The notes beneath the pieces are model-generated. The model saw nothing but the letters and a program-made list of their open reading frames with translations. It made no database searches and was not told the DNA's origin. A stretch of DNA of 64,000 nt, taken from Roseobacter litoralis Och 149 (lineage in GTDB: Bacteria; Pseudomonadota; Alphaproteobacteria; Rhodobacterales; Rhodobacteraceae). The position numbers were made by a program, and so were the translations under genes. Where the stretch lies: assembly GCF_000154785.2 (NCBI RefSeq), contig NC_015730.1:2604001-2668000 (forward strand), read 5' to 3'. Below, in pieces: positions 9,676 through 19,403 of this stretch; position 1 is the stretch's first letter; each line of letters opens with the position of its first letter.

Positions 9676-11187
9676 ATGCTCGATCTGACTTATGAGACCC
9701 CCGCACCCAAGGTGATTTCCGGGGCGAAACATGACTGGGAACTGGTCATCGGTATGGAGGTGCATGCGCAGGTCAACTCCGCTGCGAAGCTGTTTTCGGC
9801 GGCCTCGACCCAATTCGGAGCCGAGCCGAACAACAACGTGTCCTTCGTCGATGCGGCCATGCCCGGCATGCTGCCCACGATCAACGAATTCTGCGTTGAG
9901 CAGGCCGTGCGCACCGGACTTGGCCTGAAGGCAGAGATCAACCTGCACAGCGCGTTTGATCGCAAAAATTACTTTTACCCCGATCTGCCGCAGGGCTATC
10001 AAATCAGCCAGTTGTACCACCCGATCGTGGGCGAAGGCGAAGTTCTGGTAGAAATGGGCGATGGCACCGCGCGCTTGGTCCGTGTCGAACGCATTCACCT
10101 TGAACAGGACGCGGGCAAGTCCATCCATGATATGGACCCGAACATGTCTTTTGTGGACCTGAACCGCACAGGCGTTGCCCTGATGGAGATCGTCTCCCGC
10201 CCCGACATCCGCGGGCCCGAAGAGGCTGCGGCCTATCTCGCCAAATTGCGGCAAATCCTGCGCTATCTCGGCACCTGTAACGGCGACATGCAATCGGGTG
10301 CCATGCGCGCCGATGTGAACGTGTCGATCTGCCGGGCCGGGCAATATGAAAAATACCAGGCCACGCAGGATTTCAGCCATCTGGGCACGCGCTGCGAAAT
10401 CAAGAACATGAACTCAATGCGGTTCATACAGCAGGCCATTGACGTCGAGGCGCGCCGCCAGATCGCAATTGTCGAGGCAGGTGGAACGATTGATCAGGAA
10501 ACCCGCCTCTATGATCCGGACAAGAATGAGACACGCTCCATGCGCTCCAAGGAAGAAGCGCATGATTACCGCTATTTCCCCGACCCCGACCTGTTGCCGC
10601 TCGAGATCGAACAAGCTTGGGTGGATGACATCGCCGCCAACCTGCCCGAATTGCCTGACGCCAAAAAGGCGCGGTTCCGGGATGATTTCGGGTTGTCGGA
10701 CTATGATGCCTCAGTGCTGACCGCCGATCTGGATTCGTCGGGCTATTTTGAGGCTGTGGCGGCTGGCCGGGATGGCAAGATGGCGGCCAATTGGGTGATC
10801 AACGAACTGTTCGGGCGTCTCAAGAAAGAAGACCACGCCATTACGGACAGCCCGGTCAGCCCCGCACAACTAGGTGGCATCATTGATCTGATCGCCTCGG
10901 ATGCGATATCTGGCAAGATCGCCAAGGATGTCTTTGAAATTTGCTATACCACCGGGCGTGACCCGGCGGAGATTGTCGAAACCGAAGGCATGAAGCAGGT
11001 CACCGACACAGGCGCAATCGAAGCCGCCGTGGATGAAATCATCGCCGCCAACCCCGATCAGGTGGCCAAGGCGCGCGAAAACCCGAAACTTGCCGGCTGG
11101 TTCGTGGGACAGGTGATGAAAGCAACGGGCGGCAAAGCGAATCCCAAGGCCGTCAACCAACTGGTCGCCAAAAAGCTGGCAGGCTAA
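9676..11187 (+). CDS. gatB: Asp/Glu-tRNA amidotransferase subunit B
   Basis: Subunit B of GatCAB, which converts misacylated Glu-tRNA(Gln) or Asp-tRNA(Asn) to the amide form. 503 residues. Seen: [16 protein letters not shown] near the N-terminus, the cradle domain with MREI-type surroundings ([12 protein letters not shown]), [32 protein letters not shown], and the C-terminal helical/YqeY tail ending [10 protein letters not shown]. gatA and gatC are not adjacent; in this group they lie elsewhere. Confidence 0.97.
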   Translation: MLDLTYETPAPKVISGAKHDWELVIGMEVHAQVNSAAKLFSAASTQFGAEPNNNVSFVDAAMPGMLPTINEFCVEQAVRTGLGLKAEINLHSAFDRKNYFYPDLPQGYQISQLYHPIVGEGEVLVEMGDGTARLVRVERIHLEQDAGKSIHDMDPNMSFVDLNRTGVALMEIVSRPDIRGPEEAAAYLAKLRQILRYLGTCNGDMQSGAMRADVNVSICRAGQYEKYQATQDFSHLGTRCEIKNMNSMRFIQQAIDVEARRQIAIVEAGGTIDQETRLYDPDKNETRSMRSKEEAHDYRYFPDPDLLPLEIEQAWVDDIAANLPELPDAKKARFRDDFGLSDYDASVLTADLDSSGYFEAVAAGRDGKMAANWVINELFGRLKKEDHAITDSPVSPAQLGGIIDLIASDAISGKIAKDVFEICYTTGRDPAEIVETEGMKQVTDTGAIEAAVDEIIAANPDQVAKARENPKLAGWFVGQVMKATGGKANPKAVNQLVAKKLAG

Positions 11188-11661
11188 CGCCGTCGACGTC
11201 AGGCGCGCTTTGCAATCATATGTCACAACTCTTGTCCGATGTATCGTCAACTTCCTCGGCGGCGTCCGTTGTCGTTGGCTAGATCACCGCGCATTGTGCT
11301 TCCCCGGTGTCCGGCATGATATTCAAGCCAGCTCCTACGGCACCCGTGAGTATCGCTGTGGTACCCTTTGATGTGCTCTACGGGGTGCATGACCCTCATC
11401 CATGACCACCTCGGACAGGTTTTCGGCAAGAGCGATGGCGTTTAAAGTCATAAGCATATAACGCCAATTATAATACGCGGCATTCGAGCGGTGGACTCAC
11501 ACCCGTGGTACATTCATCATTCATGCGGGGTTTGAACGGTCACGATTTACACCGCTCAATTGCAAAGCCCTCGCAGGGAGAAAACCTTTTGAGCAGTGCT
11601 TCGACTTTGCTTAGTCTTTCGCCTCAGCGCAAATGTCGTAATCTTTTTGTGGAGGCCTGAA
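11188..11661. other. Long intergenic region after gatB
   Basis: About 470 bases without a convincing gene. Its second half is AT-richer than its surroundings, with TATAATAC near 11469 that could be a -10 element for the downstream thioesterase. There is a short direct repeat CATGACC-N6-CATGACC near 11390-11410. A 60-codon minus-strand frame at 11247-11429 shows no family features. I looked for SRP RNA and 6S RNA cores and did not find them. Confidence 0.35.
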
Positions 11662-12135
11662 TTGTCCCTCTCTGTTCCCTTCCGATCCTCCGTTGCACGC
11701 GTGCGCCCCGAATGGATCGACTATAACGGTCACATGAACATGGCCTATTACGCGGTCTTGTTTGACGAGGCTGGCGATGAAATCTATCCGGAAATTGGAT
11801 TTGGGCCTGACTATCAGAAAACCGGATTTACGACCTACACGGCGGAATTCCACATTTGCTATCTGCGCGAACTTCACCTCAATGATGCTGTTACGGTAAC
11901 GCTGCAACTGATCGATTTTGATGAAAAGAGATTTCACTTCTATCAGGAAATCTGGCACGAGGACGGCTGGTGTGCCGCCACAGGCGAGGCGATGGGCCTG
12001 CATGTCGATCAGTCCGGGCCGAAGGTCGCAGCCATGCCGCCCCATGTATTAGCAAACCTGAAAAAGCTGCATGACGCCCATGCCAAATTGCCACGCCCGC
12101 ACAGGGTTGGCCGGCGGATCGGAATTCCGCGATGA
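11662..12135 (+). CDS. Hotdog-fold acyl-CoA thioesterase
   Basis: 157 residues from a TTG start placed 6 bases after a perfect GGAGG. A GTG at 11596 in the same frame is possible but has no ribosome site and would add a poor N-terminal tail. Hotdog features: EWIDYNGHMNMAYYAVLFDEA near the N-terminus (the Asp/Asn-Gly-His region of 4-hydroxybenzoyl-CoA thioesterase relatives) and FHICYLRELHLND. It would hydrolyse a thioester such as acyl- or betainyl-CoA; the substrate is unknown. Confidence 0.83.
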   Translation: MSLSVPFRSSVARVRPEWIDYNGHMNMAYYAVLFDEAGDEIYPEIGFGPDYQKTGFTTYTAEFHICYLRELHLNDAVTVTLQLIDFDEKRFHFYQEIWHEDGWCAATGEAMGLHVDQSGPKVAAMPPHVLANLKKLHDAHAKLPRPHRVGRRIGIPR

Positions 12136-12269
12136 CATGCAATTGCGACGCCGCGTCCCGATTGCGCGGCACCCACAAATACAACACGCCCAACACCTGT
12201 TGCGCATGAGACTTTCCGCCTTCACAATCCGTTGTTATAGACCAACGGGATAAAGCCGTTGGAGGGTGC

Positions 12270-12734
12270 ATGCAAAGATATGAATACCGGGTCGTTGCCG
12301 CCCCGACACGCGGCTTGAAAGCCAAGGGTGTTAAAACAGCGGAGGCGCGGTTCTGTCATGCGCTCGAAGAGGCGATGAACACGATGGCAGCAGAGGGTTG
12401 GGAATACCTCCGCGCAGAAACGCTGCCCTCGACCGAACGGGCGGGATTGACCTCGACAACCACCAAATGGCGAAACATGCTGATCTTCCGTCGACCGGAG
12501 GCCTCGAGCGCAGTATCGGAGACCGTTGAAGAAACCCTCACGGATGAACCCGAGGTAGAGGTTCTGCCAGAGACAACGACACCAGAGACACCACAAGACG
12601 ACGCTTCGCAAAGCGCCGGTGCCAGCCGAATGCTGCGTGACAATGGCGTTGAGGAGGTCAGCGATGTCTCCGGCGTCACCACGTCTTTGAAACAACTGGC
12701 AGAGACGCGAAAAACAGACAAATCAGATGGTTAA
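12270..12734 (+). CDS. DUF4177 domain protein
   Basis: 154 residues. The N-terminal 75 residues (MQRYEYRVVAAPTRG, EAMNTMAAEGWEYLRAET, WRNMLIFRR) match the small DUF4177 beta-alpha fold. The rest is a low-complexity acidic and Thr-rich tail, probably disordered. GGAGGGTG precedes the start. Function is unknown. It converges with bolA, with 9 bases between the stops. Confidence 0.8.
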   Translation: MQRYEYRVVAAPTRGLKAKGVKTAEARFCHALEEAMNTMAAEGWEYLRAETLPSTERAGLTSTTTKWRNMLIFRRPEASSAVSETVEETLTDEPEVEVLPETTTPETPQDDASQSAGASRMLRDNGVEEVSDVSGVTTSLKQLAETRKTDKSDG

Positions 12735-12743
12735 AACGCCTTC

Positions 12744-13001
12744 TTAAACGTTTACATCAAGTGCCAAAGCGTGAATTTTCGCAATCAGCTCAGGCCCGAG
12801 AGCGCTATGGATGGCACGATGTCGCGCGACGCGGCTCATCGAGGCGAAATGATCGGACCGGATCATGACGTTGAAATGGCTCTCTACACCCTCGGTAAAG
12901 CCCGCATGTCCCCTGTGGCTTTCGGTATCGTCCACCACCTCCAGCACGCGCGGCGCGAAGGCTTTTTGCAAACTGTCCTCAATATCTTGCCGTTTCGACA
13001 T
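12744..13001 (-). CDS. bolA: BolA family protein
   Basis: 85 residues with the class II KH-like BolA fold: SHFNVMIRSDHFASMSRVARHRAIHSAL includes the conserved RHR and the invariant loop. BolA proteins bind monothiol glutaredoxins with an iron-sulfur cluster and affect iron regulation and morphology. ESHRGHAG before the core is the typical variable His/Cys loop region that supplies cluster ligands. Confidence 0.92.
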   Translation of the reverse strand: MSKRQDIEDSLQKAFAPRVLEVVDDTESHRGHAGFTEGVESHFNVMIRSDHFASMSRVARHRAIHSALGPELIAKIHALALDVNV

Positions 13002-13077
13002 TTTTTTCTCTCTGCCCCCTTCAATCTTTCTTCAGTCAGTCTAAACTATGCAACCTCGACTCGTATAGGTGCCAATG

Positions 13078-13704
13078 ATGACAAAACCTGATCCATTCGG
13101 ATTCGACATGTCCGTTTCTTCGTCCAAGAAGAAAAACCCACGCAGCAGACGCGGCATGTCGGGCGCATCCGAGACGTCAAGACGCATCTGCGACAAAGAG
13201 GGCTGCAATGACCCGGGCAAATACCGCGCGCCCAAAGCGCCTGATGTTCTGGATGACTATTTCTGGTTCTGCCAGACGCACGTCCGTGAGTACAACCTGA
13301 AATGGAATTTCTTTGACGGCACCACAGAGGCCGAGATGAACGCCCAGATGTCCAAGGACAAGGTGTGGGAACGCAACACAAAACCGATGGGCGACCCCGA
13401 AGCGCGGGCATGGGCCCGCCTTGGCATTGAGGATCCGCATCAGGTGCTGGGGTCGAACGCGACGCAGAACCCCGGCAAAGGGGCGCAGGCCGGGCGTCGC
13501 CTGCCACCAACCGAACGCCGTGCGCTGGAGATCCTCGAGGCAAAGGATACGTGGAGCAAGCCGGATGTGCGCAAAGCCTATAAAGCGCTCATCAAGGTAT
13601 TGCATCCGGACATGAACGGGGGCGATCGCAGTCAGGAAGAACAATTGCAGGAAGTCGTTTGGGCGTGGGATCAGATCAAGGGCAGCAGGAACTTCAAAAG
13701 CTGA
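13078..13704 (+). CDS. J-domain (DnaJ-like) protein
   Basis: About 208 residues with a C-terminal J domain (DTWSKPDVRKAYKALIKVLHPDMNGGD), including the HPD motif needed to stimulate Hsp70 ATPase. The N-terminal part has a CDKEGCNDPGKYRAP segment and a WFCQTHVREYN stretch, a conserved Cys/His element of alphaproteobacterial J proteins. The start is ambiguous among GTG 13069, ATG 13075 and ATG 13078; the AGGTG at 13067-13071 fits the last best. The partner is presumably DnaK. Confidence 0.88.
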   Translation: MTKPDPFGFDMSVSSSKKKNPRSRRGMSGASETSRRICDKEGCNDPGKYRAPKAPDVLDDYFWFCQTHVREYNLKWNFFDGTTEAEMNAQMSKDKVWERNTKPMGDPEARAWARLGIEDPHQVLGSNATQNPGKGAQAGRRLPPTERRALEILEAKDTWSKPDVRKAYKALIKVLHPDMNGGDRSQEEQLQEVVWAWDQIKGSRNFKS

Positions 13705-13825
13705 CGGGTAATCATTGCCCATAATTGGCACGCCCCTTTCCCTTGCACCTCACTGCAATATGTTGCACGAGATGGCGCAGGTTTGCACCTGCTCCTCAAC
13801 CAAGTTATTCGAAGGACCAAAGCTC

Positions 13826-14812
13826 ATGGCCGATGGCGCACTGGACATTAATACAAAGCCCACCGAAGACATTAATGTCCGCGACGTGTTTGGCATCGAT
13901 TCCGATATGATCGTGAAAGGTTTTGCGGAACCCAGCGACCGCGTTCCCGATGTTGATTCCACTTATAAATTCGATCCCGATACGACCCTCGCGATCCTTG
14001 CGGGCTTTACGCACAACCGGCGGGTCATGATCCAAGGGTATCACGGGACAGGTAAATCGACTCACATCGAACAGGTGGCCGCGCGTCTGAACTGGCCCGC
14101 CGTGCGCGTAAACCTCGACAGCCACATCAGCCGGATCGACCTGATCGGCAAGGATGCGATCAAGCTGAAAGACGGCAAGCAGGTCACCGACTTTCAGGAG
14201 GGCATCCTGCCCTGGGCGCTGAGCAATCCGACCGCCATCGTGTTCGATGAATATGACGCGGGCCGTGCGGATGTGATGTTCGTGATCCAGCGGGTGCTGG
14301 AAGTGGATGGCAAGCTGACCCTGCTCGATCAGAACAAGGTCATCACCCCGCACCCCTATTTCCGCATTTTCGCGACGGCAAACACTGTCGGGCTTGGCGA
14401 CACGACCGGCCTTTATCACGGCACACAGCAGATCAATCAGGGCCAGATGGACCGCTGGTCGCTGGTGGCTTCGCTGAACTATCTCAGCATTGATGCCGAA
14501 ACTGCCATCGTGCTCAGCAAGAACCCGCACTACAACACCGAAAAGGGGCGCAAAACCGTCAAGCAGATGGTGACCGTTGCAGACCTCACACGGACCGCCT
14601 TCATGAATGGTGATCTGTCCACCGTGATGTCCCCGCGCACCGTGATCGCATGGGCCCAGAACGCCGAGATTTTCCGCAACGTAGGCTATGCTTTCCGCCT
14701 GTCCTTCCTGAACAAATGCGACGAGCTGGAGCGTCAGACCGTGGCCGAGTTCTACCAACGCCTGTTCGACGAAGAACTGCCCGAAAGCGCGGCAAGCCTG
14801 AGCTTAGGGTGA
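13826..14812 (+). CDS. cobS: Aerobic cobaltochelatase subunit CobS
   Basis: AAA+ ATPase subunit that, with CobT and CobN, inserts cobalt into hydrogenobyrinate a,c-diamide in the late-insertion cobalamin pathway. 328 residues from [15 protein letters not shown], the usual CobS length; the frame is open upstream but GAAGGA 9 bases before this ATG supports it. Walker [10 protein letters not shown] is at about 71-79, Walker B IVFDEYDA, and sensor/arginine segments follow. Its stop overlaps the start of the next gene by 4 bases. Confidence 0.96.
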   Translation: MADGALDINTKPTEDINVRDVFGIDSDMIVKGFAEPSDRVPDVDSTYKFDPDTTLAILAGFTHNRRVMIQGYHGTGKSTHIEQVAARLNWPAVRVNLDSHISRIDLIGKDAIKLKDGKQVTDFQEGILPWALSNPTAIVFDEYDAGRADVMFVIQRVLEVDGKLTLLDQNKVITPHPYFRIFATANTVGLGDTTGLYHGTQQINQGQMDRWSLVASLNYLSIDAETAIVLSKNPHYNTEKGRKTVKQMVTVADLTRTAFMNGDLSTVMSPRTVIAWAQNAEIFRNVGYAFRLSFLNKCDELERQTVAEFYQRLFDEELPESAASLSLG

Positions 14813-15261
14813 CCCACCGCGCCCTATATGCCGTTGCGGTCGGTCTCGCTGGATGCACAAGCTTGCAGGAACAAAACAACAAACCCCTCGCCTACGTGCC
14901 ACGTGCGGAAAATCCGATCTGTGCCGTTATCAGGGTCGTTGACGGAGATACGATTGACGTCGCCTGTCGAGACGGACGGGCGAACGTGCGTCTCACCGGT
15001 TACGATAAGCCCGAGACGTTTCGACCGGGTTGCGCGCTCGAAAAGCAGATGGGCACGCGAGCCGCGCAACACCTTGAAGACAGGCTTAGGGGGGCAACAC
15101 TTGTCGGCCTGTCGCCTGAAGGTATCGACAAGTACCGACGCCCATTGGCCAATGCGGTCATTGACGGCGTTCCGGTATCGGAAATAATGGTGAAAGCAGG
15201 GCTGGCCGTGCGGTATGATGGCGGCAAAAGGATAAACTGGTGCGAAAGATTGAAAGCCTGA
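14809..15261 (+). CDS. Staphylococcal-nuclease-like lipoprotein between cobS and cobT
   Basis: 150 residues from a GTG that overlaps the cobS stop (GTGA). It starts [16 protein letters not shown], a short lipoprotein signal with lipobox LAGC. The SNase-like fold is shown by [38 protein letters not shown] and the final WCERLKA. It retains Asp in the DGDT calcium loop and Arg in YRRPL. It would act outside the cytoplasmic membrane. Placement between two chelatase genes is odd; the stop is 1 base from the cobT start. Function in cobalamin synthesis is not implied by the family. Confidence 0.83.
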   Translation: MTHRALYAVAVGLAGCTSLQEQNNKPLAYVPRAENPICAVIRVVDGDTIDVACRDGRANVRLTGYDKPETFRPGCALEKQMGTRAAQHLEDRLRGATLVGLSPEGIDKYRRPLANAVIDGVPVSEIMVKAGLAVRYDGGKRINWCERLKA

Positions 15262-15262
15262 C

Positions 15263-17140
15263 ATGACCAAACCATCCGACAATCCCGCAGATGCCTTTAA
15301 AAAGGCACTGACCGAGGCGACGAAGGTCATGGCGGATGATCCTGAGCTGTCGGTCAGCTATTCGGTGGACCCGGCGGGCCTGTCCGGGGATGCGATGCGT
15401 CTGCCGCAGGTCAGTCGTCGTATGACGCGCGCCGAGGTTCTGTTGGCGCGCGGCACGGCGGATGCTCTGGCGCTGAACCGGCGCTATCATAATGGCGAAA
15501 CACACGCACGCTATGCGCCGCAGGGCGAAATGGCGCGCGAGTTGTACGAGGCGATGGAAACCGCCCGCTGCGAGGCTGTGGGCGCGCGCGACATGCCGGG
15601 CACAGCGGGCAATATTGACGCCAAGATCGCGCATGAAGCGATGCGAAAGGGCTATGATCAGGTCACGCAGGCGGCGGATGTGCCGCTGGCCACGGCGGCG
15701 GGGTATCTGATCCGTCACCTTGCGACGGGGCGCGATCTGCCTTCCGGGGCGCAAAACGTCATGGATCTGTGGCGCGGTTTCATCGAAGAGCAGGCGGGCG
15801 GTACGCTTGACGCATTGGATGAGACGTTGGCGGATCAGGCCGCGTTTGCCAAGTTTGCACGTCAGATGATCTCTGATCTTGGCTACGGTGACCAGCTTGG
15901 GGATGATCCCGATCAAATCGATGAGGATCAGGAAGACGACGCCGAAGATGGCAGCGAGGATCAGAACGAACCCGACAGCACCGGGCAGGATGATCAGGAC
16001 GAGGAAGACGCAGACGCCTCCCCCGAACAGAGCCAGGAAGATCAGCAAGATGCCGCGCAGGCACAGGTCTCCATGGATGACATGGCCGATCAGGAGATGG
16101 GCGACGAAGCGGAAATGCCCGAGGGCGAGGCCCCGCTTGAACCGCCCGCCCCGCAGCCGGTGTCGGATGCGGATCCGAACTACATGGTCTACCTCGGAGA
16201 TCATGACGAAGAGATCAACGCCGAAGACCTTGCCGAACCGGTTGAGCTGGAACGCCTGCGCGCCTATCTCGATCAGCAGCTTGAGCCGCTCAAAGGGGCC
16301 GTGAGCCGCCTTGCGAACAAACTGCAACGACGCCTTCAGGCGCAGCAGAACCGGTCATGGGAATTCGACCTCGAAGAGGGGATGTTGGATGCGGGCCGAT
16401 TGGCGCGCGTGGTGGCCAACCCGACCACGCCGCTCAGCTTCAAGGTCGAGAAAGACACCGAGTTTCGCGATACCGTGGTGACACTGCTGCTGGACAACTC
16501 CGGCTCCATGCGGGGGCGTCCCATTTCGATTGCAGCGATTTGTGCCGATGTGCTGGCGCGCACGCTGGAGCGCTGTAACGTCAAGGTGGAAATCCTCGGC
16601 TTTACCACCCGCGCGTGGAAAGGCGGACAGGCCCGTGAGGCTTGGCTGAACGATGGCCGCCCCCAACAGCCCGGCCGTCTGAACGACCTGCGCCACATCA
16701 TCTACAAATCAGCGGATGCGCCTTGGCGGCGGACCCGTCCCAATCTGGGCCTGATGATGAAAGAAGGGTTGCTCAAGGAGAACATCGACGGTGAAGCGCT
16801 TGAATGGGCGCACCGGCGTATGCTGATGCGGGCCGAGGCGCGCAAGATCCTCATGGTCATCTCGGATGGTGCGCCGGTGGATGACAGCACGCTGTCCGTG
16901 AACCCTGCGAACTATCTGGAAAAACACCTGCGCGACGTGATCGCCTTGGTCGAAAAGCGCAAAGCGGTTGAGCTTTTGGCCATCGGGATCGGTCACGATG
17001 TCACCCGCTATTATGAGCGGGCGGTCACCATTACCGATGTCGACCAGCTTGCCGGGGCGATGACTGAACAACTGGCGGCTCTGTTTGACAGTGATCCACG
17101 CGCACGCGCACGCGTCATGGGCATGCGCCGCGCAGGCTAA
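15263..17140 (+). CDS. cobT: Aerobic cobaltochelatase subunit CobT
   Basis: 625 residues. It forms the scaffold ring with CobS and binds the CobN subunit. The layout is a helical N-terminal region, a very acidic linker at about residues 210-300 (runs of Asp, Glu and Gln), and a C-terminal von Willebrand A-like domain with the metal-site motif [10 protein letters not shown] at about 408-417 and later ISDGAPVDD. This order is diagnostic of CobT. No cobN is present in the window. Confidence 0.96.
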   Translation: MTKPSDNPADAFKKALTEATKVMADDPELSVSYSVDPAGLSGDAMRLPQVSRRMTRAEVLLARGTADALALNRRYHNGETHARYAPQGEMARELYEAMETARCEAVGARDMPGTAGNIDAKIAHEAMRKGYDQVTQAADVPLATAAGYLIRHLATGRDLPSGAQNVMDLWRGFIEEQAGGTLDALDETLADQAAFAKFARQMISDLGYGDQLGDDPDQIDEDQEDDAEDGSEDQNEPDSTGQDDQDEEDADASPEQSQEDQQDAAQAQVSMDDMADQEMGDEAEMPEGEAPLEPPAPQPVSDADPNYMVYLGDHDEEINAEDLAEPVELERLRAYLDQQLEPLKGAVSRLANKLQRRLQAQQNRSWEFDLEEGMLDAGRLARVVANPTTPLSFKVEKDTEFRDTVVTLLLDNSGSMRGRPISIAAICADVLARTLERCNVKVEILGFTTRAWKGGQAREAWLNDGRPQQPGRLNDLRHIIYKSADAPWRRTRPNLGLMMKEGLLKENIDGEALEWAHRRMLMRAEARKILMVISDGAPVDDSTLSVNPANYLEKHLRDVIALVEKRKAVELLAIGIGHDVTRYYERAVTITDVDQLAGAMTEQLAALFDSDPRARARVMGMRRAG

Positions 17141-17186
17141 ACCCGGCTACAGTTCTATCGCGGCAAAATCAAAGGGACCCATCGCT

Positions 17187-18977
17187 ATGTTTCAGTCATT
17201 TGAAGTCACAGCCCGCCCGGAACAGGGCCCCCCGCGTCTCGCCGCACTGCGCGACCGTATGGCAGAGGCCGAGTTGGACGGTTTTCTGGTGCCTCGGGCA
17301 GATGCGCATCAGGGCGAGTATGTAGCACCGCATGACGAACGGCTTGCATGGCTGACAGGCTTCACCGGATCAGCCGGGTTCTGCGCGGTTTTGCAACCGG
17401 TGGCGGGCGTGTTCATAGACGGGCGGTATCGCACGCAGGTCAAGGCACAGGTCGCGGCAGACTTCACGCCCGTGCCCTGGCCCGACGTATCCTTGGGCGG
17501 CTGGCTGAAAGAGCAGATGCCCAGTGGCGGTATCGTCGGATTTGACCCATGGCTACACACGCCCGGCGAAATCGAAACGCTGGAAAAGGCGCTGAAAAAC
17601 AGCGGTATCACCTTGCAGCCTTGCGCCAATCTGGTGGATGCGATCTGGCATGACCAACCCGCGCCGCCGATGGCACCTGCCAAAGTGCACCCCCTTGAAT
17701 TTGCAGGCGAAAGTCACGGCGATAAATGCGCGCGCCTCGGCGCGACCCTGAAAGAAGCAGGCGAAGCGGCAGCGCTGATCACCCTGCCCGACGCCCTGTG
17801 CTGGCTGTTGAACATTCGCGGTGCGGATATCGCGCGCAACCCTATCGCGCAGGGCTTTTGCGTATTGATGGCGGATGGTCATGTGCATCTGTTCATCGCC
17901 GAGGCCAAATTGAGCGAGGTACGCGCGCATCTCGGGGACGGCGTTACGATCCACGCACCGGACAGGCTGCCGGGCTTTCTGGACGATCTTGCAGGGCCGG
18001 TGCGCGCGCACAAAGCGACCGTACCGCTTTATCTGGCGGAACGTCTCGGAGACGGCGTGGTCTGGGGGGATGATCCCTGCGCATTGCCCAAAGCCTGCAA
18101 GAATGAGGCCGAAATAGAAGGCGCGGCGGCGGCCCATTTGCGCGATGGTGCGGCTGTGGTGGAACTGCTGGCATGGCTGGATCAGCAAGCGCCGGGGAGC
18201 ATCACCGAAACGCAGGTGGTCACACGGCTTGAAACGCTCCGGCGCAGTGACAATGCCTTGCAGGATATCAGTTTTGAAACCATTGCGGGTACCGGGCCAA
18301 ACGGGGCCATTATGCACTACCGCGTCACCGAAGAGACCGACAGCCTGCTGCAGGAGGGGGAGTTGATCGTGCTCGACAGCGGGGGCCAGTATCTTGACGG
18401 CACGACCGATATCACCCGCACGATCCCCATCGGCGCCCCGCCCCGCGCCGCTGCCGAAGCCTTTACCCGTGTGTTGCAGGGCATGATCGCCATGAGCCGC
18501 CTGCGCTGGCCCGTCGGTCTTGCCGGACGCGAGATCGAAGCGGTCGGACGCGTGCCGCTCTGGCTGGCCGGGCAGGATTTCAACCACGGGCTGGGCCATG
18601 GCGTCGGCGCATATCTGAGCGTGCATGAGGGGCCACAGCGGCTGAGCCGGGTGAGTTCGGTGCCCCTGCAACCCGGTATGATCCTGTCGAACGAGCCAGG
18701 CTATTACCGCGAAGGCGCATTCGGCATCCGGCTCGAAAACCTGATTGTTGTGATCAAGGCCCCCGCCCTGCCCGACGGCGATGCGGAACGCGAGATGCTG
18801 GAATGGCGCACCTTGACCTATGCCCCGATTGACCGACGCCTGATCGTCAAGGAGATGATGACAAGACCGGAAATCGACTGGATCAACAGCTATCACGCGG
18901 ATGTGGCCGATAAAATCGGCCCACGGGTCAGTGCAGATACGCGGAAATGGCTGGAGGCTGCGACCGCACCTCTCTGA
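17187..18977 (+). CDS. pepP: Xaa-Pro aminopeptidase (M24B)
   Basis: 596 residues from MFQSFEVTARPEQG, with AAAGGGA upstream; the longer open frame reaches into cobT and is rejected. It cleaves the bond before a penultimate proline. The large three-domain layout matches the aminopeptidase P1 type. Two creatinase-like domains precede a pita-bread metal domain with LDSGGQYLDGTTDITRT (two Asp ligands), GLGHGVGAYLSVHEG (His ligand) and SNEPGYY and GIRLEN (Glu ligands). Confidence 0.93.
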   Translation: MFQSFEVTARPEQGPPRLAALRDRMAEAELDGFLVPRADAHQGEYVAPHDERLAWLTGFTGSAGFCAVLQPVAGVFIDGRYRTQVKAQVAADFTPVPWPDVSLGGWLKEQMPSGGIVGFDPWLHTPGEIETLEKALKNSGITLQPCANLVDAIWHDQPAPPMAPAKVHPLEFAGESHGDKCARLGATLKEAGEAAALITLPDALCWLLNIRGADIARNPIAQGFCVLMADGHVHLFIAEAKLSEVRAHLGDGVTIHAPDRLPGFLDDLAGPVRAHKATVPLYLAERLGDGVVWGDDPCALPKACKNEAEIEGAAAAHLRDGAAVVELLAWLDQQAPGSITETQVVTRLETLRRSDNALQDISFETIAGTGPNGAIMHYRVTEETDSLLQEGELIVLDSGGQYLDGTTDITRTIPIGAPPRAAAEAFTRVLQGMIAMSRLRWPVGLAGREIEAVGRVPLWLAGQDFNHGLGHGVGAYLSVHEGPQRLSRVSSVPLQPGMILSNEPGYYREGAFGIRLENLIVVIKAPALPDGDAEREMLEWRTLTYAPIDRRLIVKEMMTRPEIDWINSYHADVADKIGPRVSADTRKWLEAATAPL

Positions 18978-19052
18978 AGGCGCTCCACGGATGCCGCGTT
19001 TACAATCATGTGGCGTGAAAATAGAGTGGCGCACAACATGGAAGGAACCAAG

Positions 19053-19397
19053 ATGGCACAACATATTACGATACGGAAAGCAGACGGAACATGGTCTGTG
19101 CGTGCAGGCGGTGCGGTTTTGGGCGAAAGCAGCGAAGCTTTGGAATTGATCGAAGGGGATTACCCGCCGGTCATCTACTTCCCCCGCGACGATATTGCGA
19201 TGGCTTTTCTGGATACGTCAGAAAAATCAACGCATTGCCCCCATAAGGGCGATGCCAGTTACTTTTCGGTCGTCACCAAAAGCACGACACTGAAAGACGT
19301 CGTGTGGAGCTATGAGGCCCCTGCCGAAGCTGTGTCGCGCATCAAGGGCCATCTGGCATTTTTCACAGATGGGGATGTCACTGTCGAACAGATCTGA
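19053..19397 (+). CDS. DUF427 domain protein
   Basis: 114 residues starting MAQHITIRKADGTWSV after a GAAGGA ribosome site. It carries the DUF427 core: YFPRDDI, CPHKGDASYFSV and WSYEAPAEAV, with a conserved HKG loop. The fold is a small beta barrel of unknown role. It converges with the ClC gene, 6 bases between stops. Confidence 0.88.
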   Translation: MAQHITIRKADGTWSVRAGGAVLGESSEALELIEGDYPPVIYFPRDDIAMAFLDTSEKSTHCPHKGDASYFSVVTKSTTLKDVVWSYEAPAEAVSRIKGHLAFFTDGDVTVEQI

Positions 19398-19403
19398 GCA
19401 GGG

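Noticed and set aside
11188..11661. SRP RNA or 6S RNA in the gatB gap
   Set aside because: The conserved SRP core (GGAAG-AGCAGCC) and a long bulged 6S-like duplex were not found.
17553..19064. 503-codon minus-strand frame
   Set aside because: Fully antisense to the Xaa-Pro aminopeptidase, which has complete catalytic motifs. No plausible start signal or domain.
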